From NCBI RefSeq assembly GCF_034259205.1, contig NZ_CP139487.1, positions 1,364,001 to 1,428,000 of the forward strand: a stretch of DNA of 64,000 bases, given 5' to 3'. Positions 15,911-25,287 of this stretch are shown piece after piece. How positions within the stretch are numbered: position 1 is the stretch's first letter; each line of letters starts with the position of its first letter. The stretch is from Peredibacter starrii. GTDB taxonomy: Bacteria; Bdellovibrionota; Bacteriovoracia; Bacteriovoracales; Bacteriovoracaceae. Both the position numbers and the translations under genes were made by a program. Below the pieces are notes generated by a model, which saw nothing but the letters and a program-made list of their open reading frames with translations, did no database searches and was not told the origin of the DNA.

Positions 15911-18379
15911 ATGTACGTTGATAAAAACCGCTTTAAACTTAGCTGGGAACAGAAGATCGCCTTAAATGTGGTGCTCGCTGTCCTTCATGTCCTTTCTGGG
16001 AAGGTCGGTCTCTTACTATCAACTCACAACTCGGCAATCTCATCATTGTGGCCTCCCAGTGGAGTTGCCCTTGCAGCGGTTTTAGCTTTTGGCGCTTATC
16101 AAGTTCTTCCCGGTCTCCTGGCCGGTATTTTGATACTTTCTTTTCAAAACTTTACTGCACCTGTGACGATCATTGGTGTTTCTGCCTCCTGTTTATCAGA
16201 AACGCTTATAGCGACCTTGCTTCTTCATTCAATCGGTAAAGGAAAGTTTCGCTTTAAGACACCGAAGGACATTTTCCGATTCATATGTACGGCCGTTTTT
16301 CTAGCACCTTTCGTTTCAAGTACTATGAGTACGACCTTCATGTTCATGGGGAATGTTTTCGGAACGAAAGAAGTGCCTTCGATTTGGTTCAATCTTTTCG
16401 TAGGAAACTCTCTCGGGATTTTGATCTTTACTCCCTTCCTTCTTACTTTCTTTGTGAGACGTGAACGAAAAACTAATTATTTTGAGGCCGCTCTTCTTTA
16501 TATCGGTCTGGGATTTATTTCCTACTGGGCCTTCCAGGGACAAGAAACAAAACGCTTTCTGGTGCTTCCATTTGCTTGTTGGGCCGCACTTCGTTTCGGT
16601 TATCGTGGTGTGAGTGTAGCAACCATCATAATGGGCTTTATGGCCGTCTTCCGTTCCACTCATTGGGTGACAACTCCCGATGCCCCTGGAATTGATTTGT
16701 TTTGGGTCCAGTGCCTGACCTTTGGTACTGCCATTGGTGGATATTTTATGGCCACAGTAGTTGAAGCACATGAGATGGCCCAGGAAAAAGAGCTTGAGTA
16801 TTTTATCAGTCTTGAGCATAAGAAAGTCGCAGAGGAGGCCCTGGCCATTCTCGACCAAGCAATTCAAAAATCGCCCATTGGCTTTGCTCTCGTCGATAAG
16901 CAATACCGTTACATTCGAATTAATGCGGCCTTTGCTTCTATCAATGGTCAGCCCGCGGAATGCCATTTAGGTCGCACTTTAAATGAAATGATTCCATATA
17001 TTTCGGATGTGGTTGAAGTGATGGTGAACCGGGTCTTTGAAACGGGGCAGTCCCTCATGAACATTCCTTACCATGGCCCTGCAAATACTCCGGGACAAAC
17101 CATCTCGGGGCTAGTGAGTTATTATCCAGTAAAGCATCCCATCACTGAAGAAATTTTCGGAGTAGCGATTAGTTATCAGGATCTAACTGAGCATCATCGC
17201 ACTCAGGAACTCTTAAAAGAAAATGAAGCTCGTCTTGCATTCGCTCAAGAGGCCGGACGCATCGGTGCCTTTGAATGGGACATGAGTACAAATAAGATTC
17301 TCTGGACCTCGGAGCTTGAGTGTATCTACGCCCTTAATCCGGGTGAGTTCGGAGGAACTTTTGAGGCCTGGATGGAGCGCATTCATGCGGAAGACGTTCA
17401 AGTCTTCCATGAGAACATTGTAAGGGTTCTCATTGGTGAAAGTGAATTTAACCTTCAATTTAGAATTGTGACTAAGTTCCATGATGTTCGCTGGCTTCTT
17501 GCTCGTGGACGTATGATGAGAGACAGTCAGGGCAGAGGAGTGAAGTTCATTGGAATTAATATTGATATAACTGATCAAAAAATGACGGAGCAAAAACTCC
17601 GGGTAACAGAAGCAAATCTCCTTCACGCGCTTTCGGTTCGTGATGAATTCATGGCGATTGCGTCTCACGAGTTAAAAACTCCTCTGACGTCTCTTAAACT
17701 TCAAATTGAACTTTATCAGCGTGGTGTCCTTAAAGGGGATTTGTCAATTTATTCACCGGAGAAGATCAATATCTTATTAGAAAGAAATTCTCGGCAGATT
17801 GATCGCCTGACTCGTCTGGTGGATGACATGCTGGATATTTCTCGTATTAGAACTGGTAAGCTGACCCTTAAAAAAGAAGAGTGTGATCTAAGTGAAATGC
17901 TGAAAGACATTCTCAATCGCACGAGGGAACAATTTAGAGCTTCAGGTTCAGGTGAACCGATTATAGAAAGCGTTTCTGAGGCAAGAGGTGAATGGGACCC
18001 TCTTCGTATTGATCAAGTGATGACCAACATCATTACCAATGCCATTCGATATGGTCAGGGTAAACCTGTAACGATCAAAATCAAAAACTATGAAGAGAGC
18101 GTGCGTATTTCCGTTAAAGACCAGGGCCTAGGGATCGCAAAGTCTGATCAGGAAAAAATCTTCCAGCGCTATGAACGAGGACTAATTGCTCGCGAAGTGA
18201 GTGGTCTGGGACTTGGTCTCTTCATTTGTCAGCAAATCGTTGAGGCCCATGGCGGAAGCATTTGGGTAGAGAGTGAAGTCAACCAAGGTGCGACTTTCTT
18301 TGTGGATCTTCCCCGCGTGAATGCTTCAACTCCTTTTATGCCTTATCTTCACCACGATCTTATCCCATCAGAAAATTAG
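15911..18379 (+). CDS. MASE1-PAS-PAS sensor histidine kinase
   Basis: 822 residues. Residues about 20-290 form a MASE1 membrane sensor (LWPPSGVALAAVLAFG is its hallmark) with about eight helices. Two PAS domains follow (about 315-425 and 440-555, the second with FEWDMSTNKILWT and a PAC-type end), then HisKA with the phospho-His in ASHELKTPL and an HATPase domain (N box TNIITNAIRYG, G boxes DQGLGIA and GLGLGLF). No receiver domain and no linked response regulator, so it is an orphan kinase. Its kinase core is closely related to that of the island kinase at 53985. Confidence 0.88.
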   Translation: MYVDKNRFKLSWEQKIALNVVLAVLHVLSGKVGLLLSTHNSAISSLWPPSGVALAAVLAFGAYQVLPGLLAGILILSFQNFTAPVTIIGVSASCLSETLIATLLLHSIGKGKFRFKTPKDIFRFICTAVFLAPFVSSTMSTTFMFMGNVFGTKEVPSIWFNLFVGNSLGILIFTPFLLTFFVRRERKTNYFEAALLYIGLGFISYWAFQGQETKRFLVLPFACWAALRFGYRGVSVATIIMGFMAVFRSTHWVTTPDAPGIDLFWVQCLTFGTAIGGYFMATVVEAHEMAQEKELEYFISLEHKKVAEEALAILDQAIQKSPIGFALVDKQYRYIRINAAFASINGQPAECHLGRTLNEMIPYISDVVEVMVNRVFETGQSLMNIPYHGPANTPGQTISGLVSYYPVKHPITEEIFGVAISYQDLTEHHRTQELLKENEARLAFAQEAGRIGAFEWDMSTNKILWTSELECIYALNPGEFGGTFEAWMERIHAEDVQVFHENIVRVLIGESEFNLQFRIVTKFHDVRWLLARGRMMRDSQGRGVKFIGINIDITDQKMTEQKLRVTEANLLHALSVRDEFMAIASHELKTPLTSLKLQIELYQRGVLKGDLSIYSPEKINILLERNSRQIDRLTRLVDDMLDISRIRTGKLTLKKEECDLSEMLKDILNRTREQFRASGSGEPIIESVSEARGEWDPLRIDQVMTNIITNAIRYGQGKPVTIKIKNYEESVRISVKDQGLGIAKSDQEKIFQRYERGLIAREVSGLGLGLFICQQIVEAHGGSIWVESEVNQGATFFVDLPRVNASTPFMPYLHHDLIPSEN

Positions 18380-19085
18380 TCAGAGGGATCACCAGCATTC
18401 CACCCAGGAAGTCTTTCGCTTTCAGATGTTTTCCTAAACTCATTGATTCATGCACTTCTAAAAGTACCGACATCATCATCGCTCCACCGGCAAGTGCCAG
18501 CAAGAACGGTAGGAGAGTGACAGTATCCTGAAGAAGAAAACCTGCAACGATTGCTCCACTCATTTCAACCAATCCGGAAATGATTCCACCCAGAACTGAC
18601 CAAAAGAGAGATAGACCTAGTCCTTGTAAGAGCATGGTCAGAAGCAGTCCTTCCGCTACGTTTTGAATTGAGATCGCCATCTGAAGGGGAATGGCCTCAT
18701 TTAAACTCATACCTGCGAGAGACGCTCCGGCACCCATACCTTCAGGAAGGTTATGGAAAACCAGTGCCGCTACCAGGAGAGTCTTATAGGAATTATATTT
18801 TTCATCACGGTTAAAATAAGAAATGAGTTTGTGTGTCAGAAGAATAAAGAGTCCTCCGGCAATCAAACCTGAAAAAATGAGTTTTAAGTGAAGCCCCTTC
18901 ATAAGTTCTGGTCCCACTAATGAGAAGGCAACTGCCGAGAGCATGACACCCAAAGCGAAGTCCATACTCATGTGATACTTACGAAGAGTTTCAAATTTTG
19001 AGAAGAGAGGAGCGAGAAGTGAACCGATACTCGTGCTCACGGCCGATACAATCCCTCCAATAAATGCCAAAAGTAAAATGCTCAT
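18360..19085 (-). CDS. ZIP-family metal transporter
   Basis: About 241 residues with eight membrane helices. The metal-binding helix pair is visible as HNLPEGMGAGASLAG and the following IQNVAEGLLLTMLL, as in ZupT/GufA-type carriers that import Zn, Fe or Mn. The start is placed at 19085, because AGGAG is six bases before it while it abuts an ATG six bases upstream. The end overlaps the kinase gene's end by 20 bases (convergent). Confidence 0.87.
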   Translation of the reverse strand: MSILLLAFIGGIVSAVSTSIGSLLAPLFSKFETLRKYHMSMDFALGVMLSAVAFSLVGPELMKGLHLKLIFSGLIAGGLFILLTHKLISYFNRDEKYNSYKTLLVAALVFHNLPEGMGAGASLAGMSLNEAIPLQMAISIQNVAEGLLLTMLLQGLGLSLFWSVLGGIISGLVEMSGAIVAGFLLQDTVTLLPFLLALAGGAMMMSVLLEVHESMSLGKHLKAKDFLGGMLVIPLTNFLMG

Positions 19086-19175
19086 ACACATCTCCTGGGT
19101 CTATTATCGAAGAAACTGAGTTTCAGCTCCAATCACTAGTATTGATAGTTCGATAGAGGGAGGCTATAGTGGGCC

Positions 19176-20582
19176 ATGCCTAAATTTGATAATACTTTCA
19201 GAAACTTACCGGCTTTTCTTTATGAGGACGTTCGTCCCACTCCGATCTCTCACCCTAAACTTATCCATGTTTCAAGGCTCGCGAATGATTTTAACTTGGG
19301 TCTAACGGATGAAGAGTTAGTGTCGTGGTTAAATGGTGAAAAGAATCTTCCCGGTGAGCAACGTATCTCAACTCGTTATGCTGGTCACCAGTTTGGTGTA
19401 TGGGCCGGACAGTTGGGTGATGGAAGGGCGATTTCATTAGGCGAAATTCTTACTGATAAAATTGGCAGACAAGAAATTCAAACCAAGGGCTCTGGACTCA
19501 CGCCATTTTCTCGAAGAGGTGATGGTAAGGCCGTCATCCGCTCTTCAGTTCGTGAATATCTTTGTTCTGAGGCGATGTTTGGTTTAGGAATTCCTACTAC
19601 GAGAGTACTGGCACTCGTGACAGGTGATGATCGGGTCTACCGCGAAACCGTTGAGCGCTCAGCGATTGTCGCTCGCGTGTTTCCGTCCAATCTTCGTTTT
19701 GGTCACTTCGAGATGTGCTTTCATTTTGAAAAAGATGAGGAGCTTAAGGCGCTCATTGAATACACTCGTTCGACTTTCTATCCAGGCCTTTCGGTTGAAG
19801 AGATGTTAAGAGAAATCATTACAAGAACCGCCAAGCTCATGGCCCAATGGCAGAACGTTGGTTTTTGTCATGGGGTGATGAACACCGATAATATGTCGGC
19901 CTTAGGACTTACGATTGATTATGGTCCATATGGATTCCTGGAAGACACAATTCTAAATTACATCTGTAACCACTCTGATCATCAGGGACGTTACGCTTAT
20001 AATCAGCAGCCCTCGATTGGTATGTGGAATCTTGAACGTCTTCTGGTGTGCTTTTTAAAAGAAGTGCCGAAAGAAAAACTTCAAGTGCTCTTAAATGAGT
20101 ATCCGATGATTTTCGAGGCTGAGTATCAGCGACTTTCTCGCGAAAAGCTGGGCCTTTATAAAGAAGAAGAGAAGGACTTTGAACTCTTCATCGAGCTTCT
20201 TCAAACGCTTAATAAACTTTCAGTTGATTATACTTTCTTCTTTAGGACTCTCGCTGAAGGAGATCTAAAAAAGATTTGGGATTACTACGGTAATCGTGAA
20301 GAACTAAAGGCATGGAATGAGCGCTATGAAGAGCGTCTGACACGTGAAGAACTTTCAAAAGACGAGCGCATTCTTCGCATGAAAAAAACGAATCCTAAAT
20401 TCGTTCTGAAAAATTATATCGCTCAAGAGATCATTGAAGATGTAGAAGCGGGAAGCTCTAAAAAGCTCGAAGCTTGGCTCAATGTTTTCTATGCGCCTTT
20501 TGATGAGCATCCAGAATTTGAAAGCTACGCTGGTCCAACTCCACCAAATAAAAAGAACTTTGAGGTCTCTTGTTCTAGTTAG
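19176..20582 (+). CDS. selO: Protein adenylyltransferase SelO family
   Basis: 468 residues, near the usual 480. Family marks are YAGHQFGVWAGQLGDGRAI, LKGSGLTPFSRRGDGKAV-like KGSGLTPFSRRGDGKA, and GVMNTDNMSALGLTIDYGPYGFL, the pseudokinase active site that transfers AMP to protein hydroxyls. Ends in SCSS, the position where eukaryotic SelO has selenocysteine. Cytoplasmic, linked to redox stress. Stands alone and meets the PPK2 gene end to end with four bases of overlap. Confidence 0.92.
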   Translation: MPKFDNTFRNLPAFLYEDVRPTPISHPKLIHVSRLANDFNLGLTDEELVSWLNGEKNLPGEQRISTRYAGHQFGVWAGQLGDGRAISLGEILTDKIGRQEIQTKGSGLTPFSRRGDGKAVIRSSVREYLCSEAMFGLGIPTTRVLALVTGDDRVYRETVERSAIVARVFPSNLRFGHFEMCFHFEKDEELKALIEYTRSTFYPGLSVEEMLREIITRTAKLMAQWQNVGFCHGVMNTDNMSALGLTIDYGPYGFLEDTILNYICNHSDHQGRYAYNQQPSIGMWNLERLLVCFLKEVPKEKLQVLLNEYPMIFEAEYQRLSREKLGLYKEEEKDFELFIELLQTLNKLSVDYTFFFRTLAEGDLKKIWDYYGNREELKAWNERYEERLTREELSKDERILRMKKTNPKFVLKNYIAQEIIEDVEAGSSKKLEAWLNVFYAPFDEHPEFESYAGPTPPNKKNFEVSCSS

Positions 20583-21328
20583 TGAAGTTTTCTTAGGGCC
20601 TTCTTAAGTTCTTTGGTGTCCTGGTCTAAGGCATGCTTCTCAGACCAAGTGGCCTTGGCCCTCAATCGATCAGTAATGATTGATAAGACCTCTAATCGCG
20701 CGGCCTCTTTATCATCTGCCTCAATTACATACCAAGGTGACTCAGTGGTGCTGGTTTCGAGCAGCATGTCCCTGACCGCCTTGGCATATGAGCCCCATTT
20801 CTCACGGGCCTTGATGTCGGCCTCAGTCAGTTTCCAGTGCTTATAAGGATCATTTAAACGTTCTTCAAAGCGCTTTAACTGTTCGCCTTTGGAAATGCGA
20901 AGAAAGATTTTAATGAGCTCAATACCATCATCAGTAAGGGTCTTTTCGAAATTATTGATTTCCTTGTAGGCCTCTTTCCAGCGCTTCTTTGGAATTAATT
21001 CGTCCACGCGTTCGACTAGCACTCGTCCATACCAACTGCGATCAAAAATTGCCATGATCCCTTTGGCGGGAAGGTTCATCCAAAAGCGATAGAGGTAATG
21101 CTTCCCTTGGTCTTCTTCATTGGGTGGGCCAATGGGATGAACACGATAGCCACGTGGATCCAAAGTTTCCGTCACACGACGAATGCAACCACCTTTTCCG
21201 GCGGCATCAAAGCCCTCGAAAACGATGATGACTCTTTCTTTGTTGTGCCAGATACACTGCTGAATCCGCAGCATTTTGAGTTGAAGTTTTTTTATTAGGT
21301 CTTTCGAATCATCTTTTAGTTTCGACAT
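20579..21328 (-). CDS. ppk2: Polyphosphate kinase 2 family protein
   Basis: 249 residues, single PPK2 domain. Walker A-like FEGFDAAGKGGCI (residues about 37-49), then RVTETLDPRGYRVHPIGPP and the lid/Walker B region FDRSWYGRVLVERVD are diagnostic. It moves phosphate between polyphosphate and nucleotides. The start overlaps the end of the ATP-grasp gene by 20 bases, so the two are co-translated. Which nucleotide is used (ADP, GDP or AMP) cannot be read off safely. Confidence 0.9.
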   Translation of the reverse strand: MSKLKDDSKDLIKKLQLKMLRIQQCIWHNKERVIIVFEGFDAAGKGGCIRRVTETLDPRGYRVHPIGPPNEEDQGKHYLYRFWMNLPAKGIMAIFDRSWYGRVLVERVDELIPKKRWKEAYKEINNFEKTLTDDGIELIKIFLRISKGEQLKRFEERLNDPYKHWKLTEADIKAREKWGSYAKAVRDMLLETSTTESPWYVIEADDKEAARLEVLSIITDRLRAKATWSEKHALDQDTKELKKALRKLH

Positions 21329-22151
21329 CCATCAGCGCCTTTGCAAAGTTTTTAGCAGCGTTCGGGTTCGTTCTAAAATAAAGGGATGGTTCAATGAGCT
21401 CAAGCTCCATCAGAGCGAAGTGGCCCTCATGAGGAACAAGATCTACTCGAGCATAAAGGAGCTCTTCCGGGATGGCCTCCATAATCTTTTGACCAAGAGC
21501 TAAGAGTTCTTGTGAAGCATTATAGGAAGTGATTTCTCCACCAAATTCTTCCTGCACCCGGAAGTCTCCGGCCTTAGGAACTTTCAGAAGCGCGTGACTG
21601 AATTTTTTGTTGAAGTAAATGAGCGAGACTTCGCCATCTGTGATGTGCGGTATAAAGGGCTGGCACATCCAGTCGCCGGGCACGAGTTCATTTTTATATT
21701 CGTGATTTAAAATTTTCTCACGCGGCAACACTACTGTTTTGTAAGAGGTCGCAGAGATCGCGGGCTTCACGACAAACTTTGCGGCATTCCAATCACTCGG
21801 TAATTTCAAATCTTCGTCATGCTTAAAGAGGAGAGTAGGCACAATTGTGACGCCTCTTTTCTCGAGCATTTTGAGATAGCTTTTATGAATGTTCCACTCA
21901 ACTGTTGAGATGGAGTTATACAACTTTGTTTGAATCGAGATGTGCTGAAGTTTTTTAAAGAACTTCTCCGGCATGGACACATAATCCCAAGTGGTGCGAA
22001 TGATCGCGCAATCAAAGCGAGACCAATCCGTATCGTGGGTCCAGGCAATGGTTTCGACTGAATGGCCCTGTTCTTGAAGTTCAGTTACCAAGAGGTAATC
22101 GTCAGAGACATAACCAGTAAGGGATTCGCAGGAAAGAAAGAGTATTTTCAT
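21309..22151 (-). CDS. ATP-grasp domain protein
   Basis: 280 residues from the ATG at 22151; a longer frame upstream is intergenic AT-rich sequence and is not used. The N-terminal part (MKILFLSCESLTGYVSDDYL) and the ATP-grasp core with FVVKPAISATSYKTVVL, VPGDWMCQPFIPHITDGEVSLIYF and YARVDLVPHEGHFALMELELIEPSLYF resemble the glutathione-synthetase-like/RimK-type peptide ligases. It would join a carboxylate to an amine or thiol using ATP. Substrate unknown. Upstream of and overlapping ppk2. Confidence 0.8.
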   Translation of the reverse strand: MKILFLSCESLTGYVSDDYLLVTELQEQGHSVETIAWTHDTDWSRFDCAIIRTTWDYVSMPEKFFKKLQHISIQTKLYNSISTVEWNIHKSYLKMLEKRGVTIVPTLLFKHDEDLKLPSDWNAAKFVVKPAISATSYKTVVLPREKILNHEYKNELVPGDWMCQPFIPHITDGEVSLIYFNKKFSHALLKVPKAGDFRVQEEFGGEITSYNASQELLALGQKIMEAIPEELLYARVDLVPHEGHFALMELELIEPSLYFRTNPNAAKNFAKALMDVETKR

Positions 22152-22281
22152 TCTGTAATCATCCCTAAAAGGGCCAAAACTGACAAGTAAATCTATATAA
22201 CTAAAACTTATAAAGAAGGTAAAAATTATATAATTTCTTTTTATAACTAGATCGACGATAATGGTTTCAAGGAGAACGGTT

Positions 22282-23079
22282 ATGAAAAGAAGAACGTTTC
22301 TATTTGGGTCCCTGGGAATGAGTGCACTGGCCCTACCTATCTCTTCAAAAGTTATTAACAATAAAAAAGGAGTTCATATGATTATTCACGCATCAGAATC
22401 TAGAGGAATTGCTAACCACGGTTGGCTTAACAGTAAACACACTTTCAGCTTTGCGGATTATTACAATCCACAACGTATGGGCTTCGGTGCTCTACGAGTA
22501 ATCAATGATGACTCAGTGGACGCAGGAGCTGGTTTTGGACGTCACCCTCACCGTGACATGGAAATTATCTCGATTCCTCTTGAAGGCGCATTGGCTCACC
22601 AGGACTCTGAAGGTAACTCAACTGTGATCCGTAAAGGTGAAGTTCAAATCATGTCGGCCGGTACAGGTATTTTCCACTCCGAGATGAATGCTTCTACAAC
22701 TGAAGCTGTGAAGTTCCTGCAAATTTGGGTTCTTCCTAAGAAGATGGGAATCAAACCTCGTTATGGCCAACAAGCTTTTAAAGCTGAGGACAGAAAAAAT
22801 AAAATCCAGAATGTGGTTTCACCAGATGGTCGAGACGGTTCCGTGATCATTAATCAGGACGCATTCTTCGCTCTAACTGATATCGACGCTGGTAACAGTG
22901 TGACTTATGAAAGACAATTGGAAGGTAACGGAGTTTATATCTTCGTACTAAGTGGCGAAGTAGAAATTGACGGACAAACTTTCAAGGCCCGTGATGGTAT
23001 TGGTCTGGCACAATTTGAAGAAGTGAAGCTTAATGCTTCGAAAAATGCTGAAGTTCTTTTGATGGAGGTACCAGCGTGA
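22282..23079 (+). CDS. Pirin-family protein with Tat-like leader and a second start
   Basis: Long form from 22282 (AAGGAG seven bases before the ATG) begins MKRRTFLFGSLGMSALALP, a twin-arginine type leader. A second ATG at 22378 has an equally good AAGGAG five bases upstream and gives the normal cytoplasmic pirin start MIIHASESRGIANHGW. The domain itself has GFGRHPHRDMEIISIPLEG and GTGIFHSEMNA, the metal and cupin motifs of the YhaK/quercetinase-type pirins. First gene of a pirin-OsmC-pirin operon; its stop overlaps the next start. Either export, dual targeting or an acquired leader is possible. Confidence 0.85.
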   Translation: MKRRTFLFGSLGMSALALPISSKVINNKKGVHMIIHASESRGIANHGWLNSKHTFSFADYYNPQRMGFGALRVINDDSVDAGAGFGRHPHRDMEIISIPLEGALAHQDSEGNSTVIRKGEVQIMSAGTGIFHSEMNASTTEAVKFLQIWVLPKKMGIKPRYGQQAFKAEDRKNKIQNVVSPDGRDGSVIINQDAFFALTDIDAGNSVTYERQLEGNGVYIFVLSGEVEIDGQTFKARDGIGLAQFEEVKLNASKNAEVLLMEVPA

Positions 23080-23456
23080 TTACCGTAAACCAATATGGAA
23101 AAATGAGTGTTGAGCTTACTAATGGTGAACACAGTATAATCTCTGATGTCTCCAAGGAAACAGGCGGAGAAGACGAAGGGCTAAATCCCCACGAGTTGGT
23201 GGAGGCGGCCCTTGGCGCCTGTACGACTCTTACATTGGAGCTGTATGCTCGAAGAAAAAATTGGGACCTGACAAACATGGTGGTTAATATAAAGATTGTT
23301 AAAGAAACGAAAGAGAGTTCAGTGATTGAACGCTCAATTACTTTCGGAGAACAAACCACTCCAGAGCAGCGTGCCCGTTTATTAGAAATTGCTAACAAGT
23401 GTCCCATTCACAATTTATTGGAAAGTAACATTAAGGTAGAGACGTATGAAAAATGA
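23076..23456 (+). CDS. OsmC-family peroxide-reducing protein
   Basis: 126 residues, starting at GTG with GGAGG eight bases upstream and overlapping the pirin stop. The OsmC/Ohr cysteines are in EAALGACTTLTLE (residues about 43-55) and NKCPIHNLL (residues about 107-115), so it should reduce organic or fatty-acid hydroperoxides, or act on thiols as the YhfA branch does. It sits between two pirin genes, overlapping both, which points to a joint role in oxidative or electrophile stress. Confidence 0.88.
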   Translation: MITVNQYGKMSVELTNGEHSIISDVSKETGGEDEGLNPHELVEAALGACTTLTLELYARRKNWDLTNMVVNIKIVKETKESSVIERSITFGEQTTPEQRARLLEIANKCPIHNLLESNIKVETYEK

Positions 23457-24318
23457 TATCAACTTGACCATCGAACCACGTGTAAAAGACATCGGTATTC
23501 CGGTTCGAAGAATTCTACCTTGGGCAAAGAAACGCATGGTGGGTCCTTTTATATTCTTAGATGAAATGGGACCGGTTTTCTTACACGCGCCAGATGATCA
23601 TATTGATGTCAGACCTCATCCGCATATCGGACTTTCAACTCTGACTTATCTATTTGAAGGCTCTCTTTATCACCGTGATTCACTTGGAACAGTCCAAGAA
23701 ATTCTCCCAGGGGAAGTGAACTGGATGACGGCCGGTAAAGGTATTTCTCACTCTGAGCGTGAAACGAAAGAGGCGCGATCAAAAGACCGTAGACTTCATG
23801 GTCTACAATTTTGGGTCGCACTTCCAAAACATGCCGAAGATATGGATCCGACTTTTTTCCACTACGATTCAAACTTAGTTCCTAAAGTTGAAACGGGGTC
23901 TGCCAAGATTGATGTGGTGGCAGGAACATTCGCGGGCCAGACTTCGCCCCTGATTGCTCACAGTCCGATGATCTTCCTTACTGCCCGCGCGAGCAAAGAG
24001 GGGATGCTTCATATCCCATCAAATGGTTTTGAACTGGCAATCTATGTGGTGAAAGGAACTGCAATGATTAACGGAGAAAAAACGTCAGAGAATAAAATGG
24101 TAGTGTTTAATACCGGCAGTGATCTGGCAATTGAACACTCGGCCGATGCCTTGATTGCGGTGATTGGCGGAGAACCATTCCCTGAGGAGCGCTACATTTA
24201 CTGGAACTTCGTTTCGAGTAGCAAAGAGAAGATCGAGAAGGCGAAGATCGCCTGGGAAGATGGAAGCTTTCCACAAGTCCCAGGGGACGCGGAAAAAATT
24301 CCTCTGCCGAAGGATTAA
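23446..24318 (+). CDS. Pirin-family protein
   Basis: 290 residues, the full length of a two-cupin pirin. Motifs: GPFIFLDEMGP, VRPHPHIGLSTLTYLFEG (metal His residues) and MTAGKGISHSERE. Pirins bind Fe and some have quercetin 2,3-dioxygenase activity or act as redox cofactors of transcription. This one belongs to the classical branch (LDEMGP, HPHIGLST), unlike the YhaK-like protein at the head of the operon. Overlaps the OsmC gene by 11 bases; no leader peptide. Confidence 0.9.
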   Translation: MKNDINLTIEPRVKDIGIPVRRILPWAKKRMVGPFIFLDEMGPVFLHAPDDHIDVRPHPHIGLSTLTYLFEGSLYHRDSLGTVQEILPGEVNWMTAGKGISHSERETKEARSKDRRLHGLQFWVALPKHAEDMDPTFFHYDSNLVPKVETGSAKIDVVAGTFAGQTSPLIAHSPMIFLTARASKEGMLHIPSNGFELAIYVVKGTAMINGEKTSENKMVVFNTGSDLAIEHSADALIAVIGGEPFPEERYIYWNFVSSSKEKIEKAKIAWEDGSFPQVPGDAEKIPLPKD

Positions 24319-24437
24319 GCGATTAAGTCTTATCGGCTAACTGAAGGAAATCTTAAGACGGTCAGAATTATTTCAACCAGTTCTTTATTTCAACCTTAAT
24401 TCAACCGATAATAGTTCCTCAAACAGGGAACATAACA

Positions 24438-24914
24438 ATGATCGATATTAACTTCGTAAATCCATTTTTAGCGGCGACTCTACATGTATTAAAGGTGCAG
24501 GCGAATGTTGAGGCCACACCAGGAAAAGTTTATTTAAAGAAAGATAATCCCGCTACTTTGAGTGGTGACGTATCCGGAGTGATTGGGATTGTGTCGGAGA
24601 CTTTTAACGGCACAGTTGTCATCAGTTTCCCTGAAGAAACGTTCTTGAAAGTGATGTCGAGCATGTTAGGTGAAGAATTCACTCAGCTGAGTCAGGACAT
24701 TCTGGATGGTGCAGGTGAAATCACAAACATGATTTTTGGTCAGGCCAAGATCACGTTAAATGAAAGAGGGTACGGTATCAAAATCGCTCTTCCAACAGTG
24801 GTATCTGGTAAGGGGCATACTCTTCAAGGTACGACTAAAAACGGTCCAACAGTTGTGATTCCATTCACAAGTCCGGTTGGAAACTTCTTCGTAGAAATCA
24901 CTCTCTCTAATTAA
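24438..24914 (+). CDS. cheX: CheX-like chemotaxis phosphatase
   Basis: 158 residues, the normal length. The CheY-P phosphatase helix is seen in LDGAGEITNMIFGQAKITL (E-x2-N motif, residues about 93-111). CheX dephosphorylates CheY-P in the cytoplasm. No other chemotaxis gene is nearby, so it is an orphan gene. A short leader with AGGGAAC precedes the ATG, and a strong hairpin follows the stop. Confidence 0.85.
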   Translation: MIDINFVNPFLAATLHVLKVQANVEATPGKVYLKKDNPATLSGDVSGVIGIVSETFNGTVVISFPEETFLKVMSSMLGEEFTQLSQDILDGAGEITNMIFGQAKITLNERGYGIKIALPTVVSGKGHTLQGTTKNGPTVVIPFTSPVGNFFVEITLSN

Positions 24915-24926
24915 TTTTCAAATCAT

Positions 24927-24951
24927 CACCTTCGCTCTATGAGCGAAGGTG
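24927..24951. terminator. Bidirectional terminator hairpin
   Basis: Perfect 11-bp stem CACCTTCGCTC with GAGCGAAGGTG and a three-base loop between the converging cheX and zinc-ribbon genes. AATTT follows on the top strand and AATT-rich sequence on the bottom strand, so it can serve both. Confidence 0.75.
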
Positions 24952-24956
24952 AATTT

Positions 24957-25205
24957 CTAAGGTTGCAGTTGATCTACGTGATCTTTCAATTGAGTCACGC
25001 CAAATTGACGAGCACAACCAGCACAACAGAACAATTGATCTCCATTCTCCATTCCATGGCCAATGATCTGAGTTCCGCAACACTCACAAACAGGGGCGAG
25101 CATGGCGATGGCACATTCAAAACTATCAAAGGTGTATTGCTTTCCTTGCATCTCGACATGGAAGGCATTGTGGTAGGCATTTCCGCATTTATCACATCTC
25201 TCCAT
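24957..25205 (-). CDS. Small four-CxxC zinc-ribbon-type protein
   Basis: 82 residues with CDKCGNAYH at the start, FECAIAML, CECCGTQIIGHG in the middle and CCAGCARQFG near the end, i.e. three paired-cysteine knuckles and one single Cys, expected to bind Zn or act as a TRASH-like metal sensor. No signal peptide. The GGAG ribosome site lies in the loop and right arm of a perfect 10-bp hairpin that also holds the first two bases of the start codon, suggesting control of translation. Confidence 0.75.
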   Translation of the reverse strand: MERCDKCGNAYHNAFHVEMQGKQYTFDSFECAIAMLAPVCECCGTQIIGHGMENGDQLFCCAGCARQFGVTQLKDHVDQLQP

Positions 25206-25227
25206 AGTGATCTCCTTAGATCACTAT
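25204..25227 (-). promoter_or_regulatory. Perfect hairpin enclosing ribosome site and start codon
   Basis: On the bottom strand ATAGTGATCT, loop AAGG, AGATCACTAT, with the AAGGAG ribosome site in the loop and stem and the ATG of the 82-aa gene beginning in the last two bases of the right arm. It can be a translational switch or, as DNA, a dimer operator. Confidence 0.55.
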
Positions 25228-25287
25228 AGAGTGCCTCGACTGAGGAAAAGATGAAAGTGACGAGTAATCAAGAGTGAATCGAACAGA

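Noticed and set aside
22152-22361. N-terminal extension of the ATP-grasp protein
   Set aside because: The extra residues are hydrophobic and come from AT-rich intergenic DNA; the family start is at 22151.
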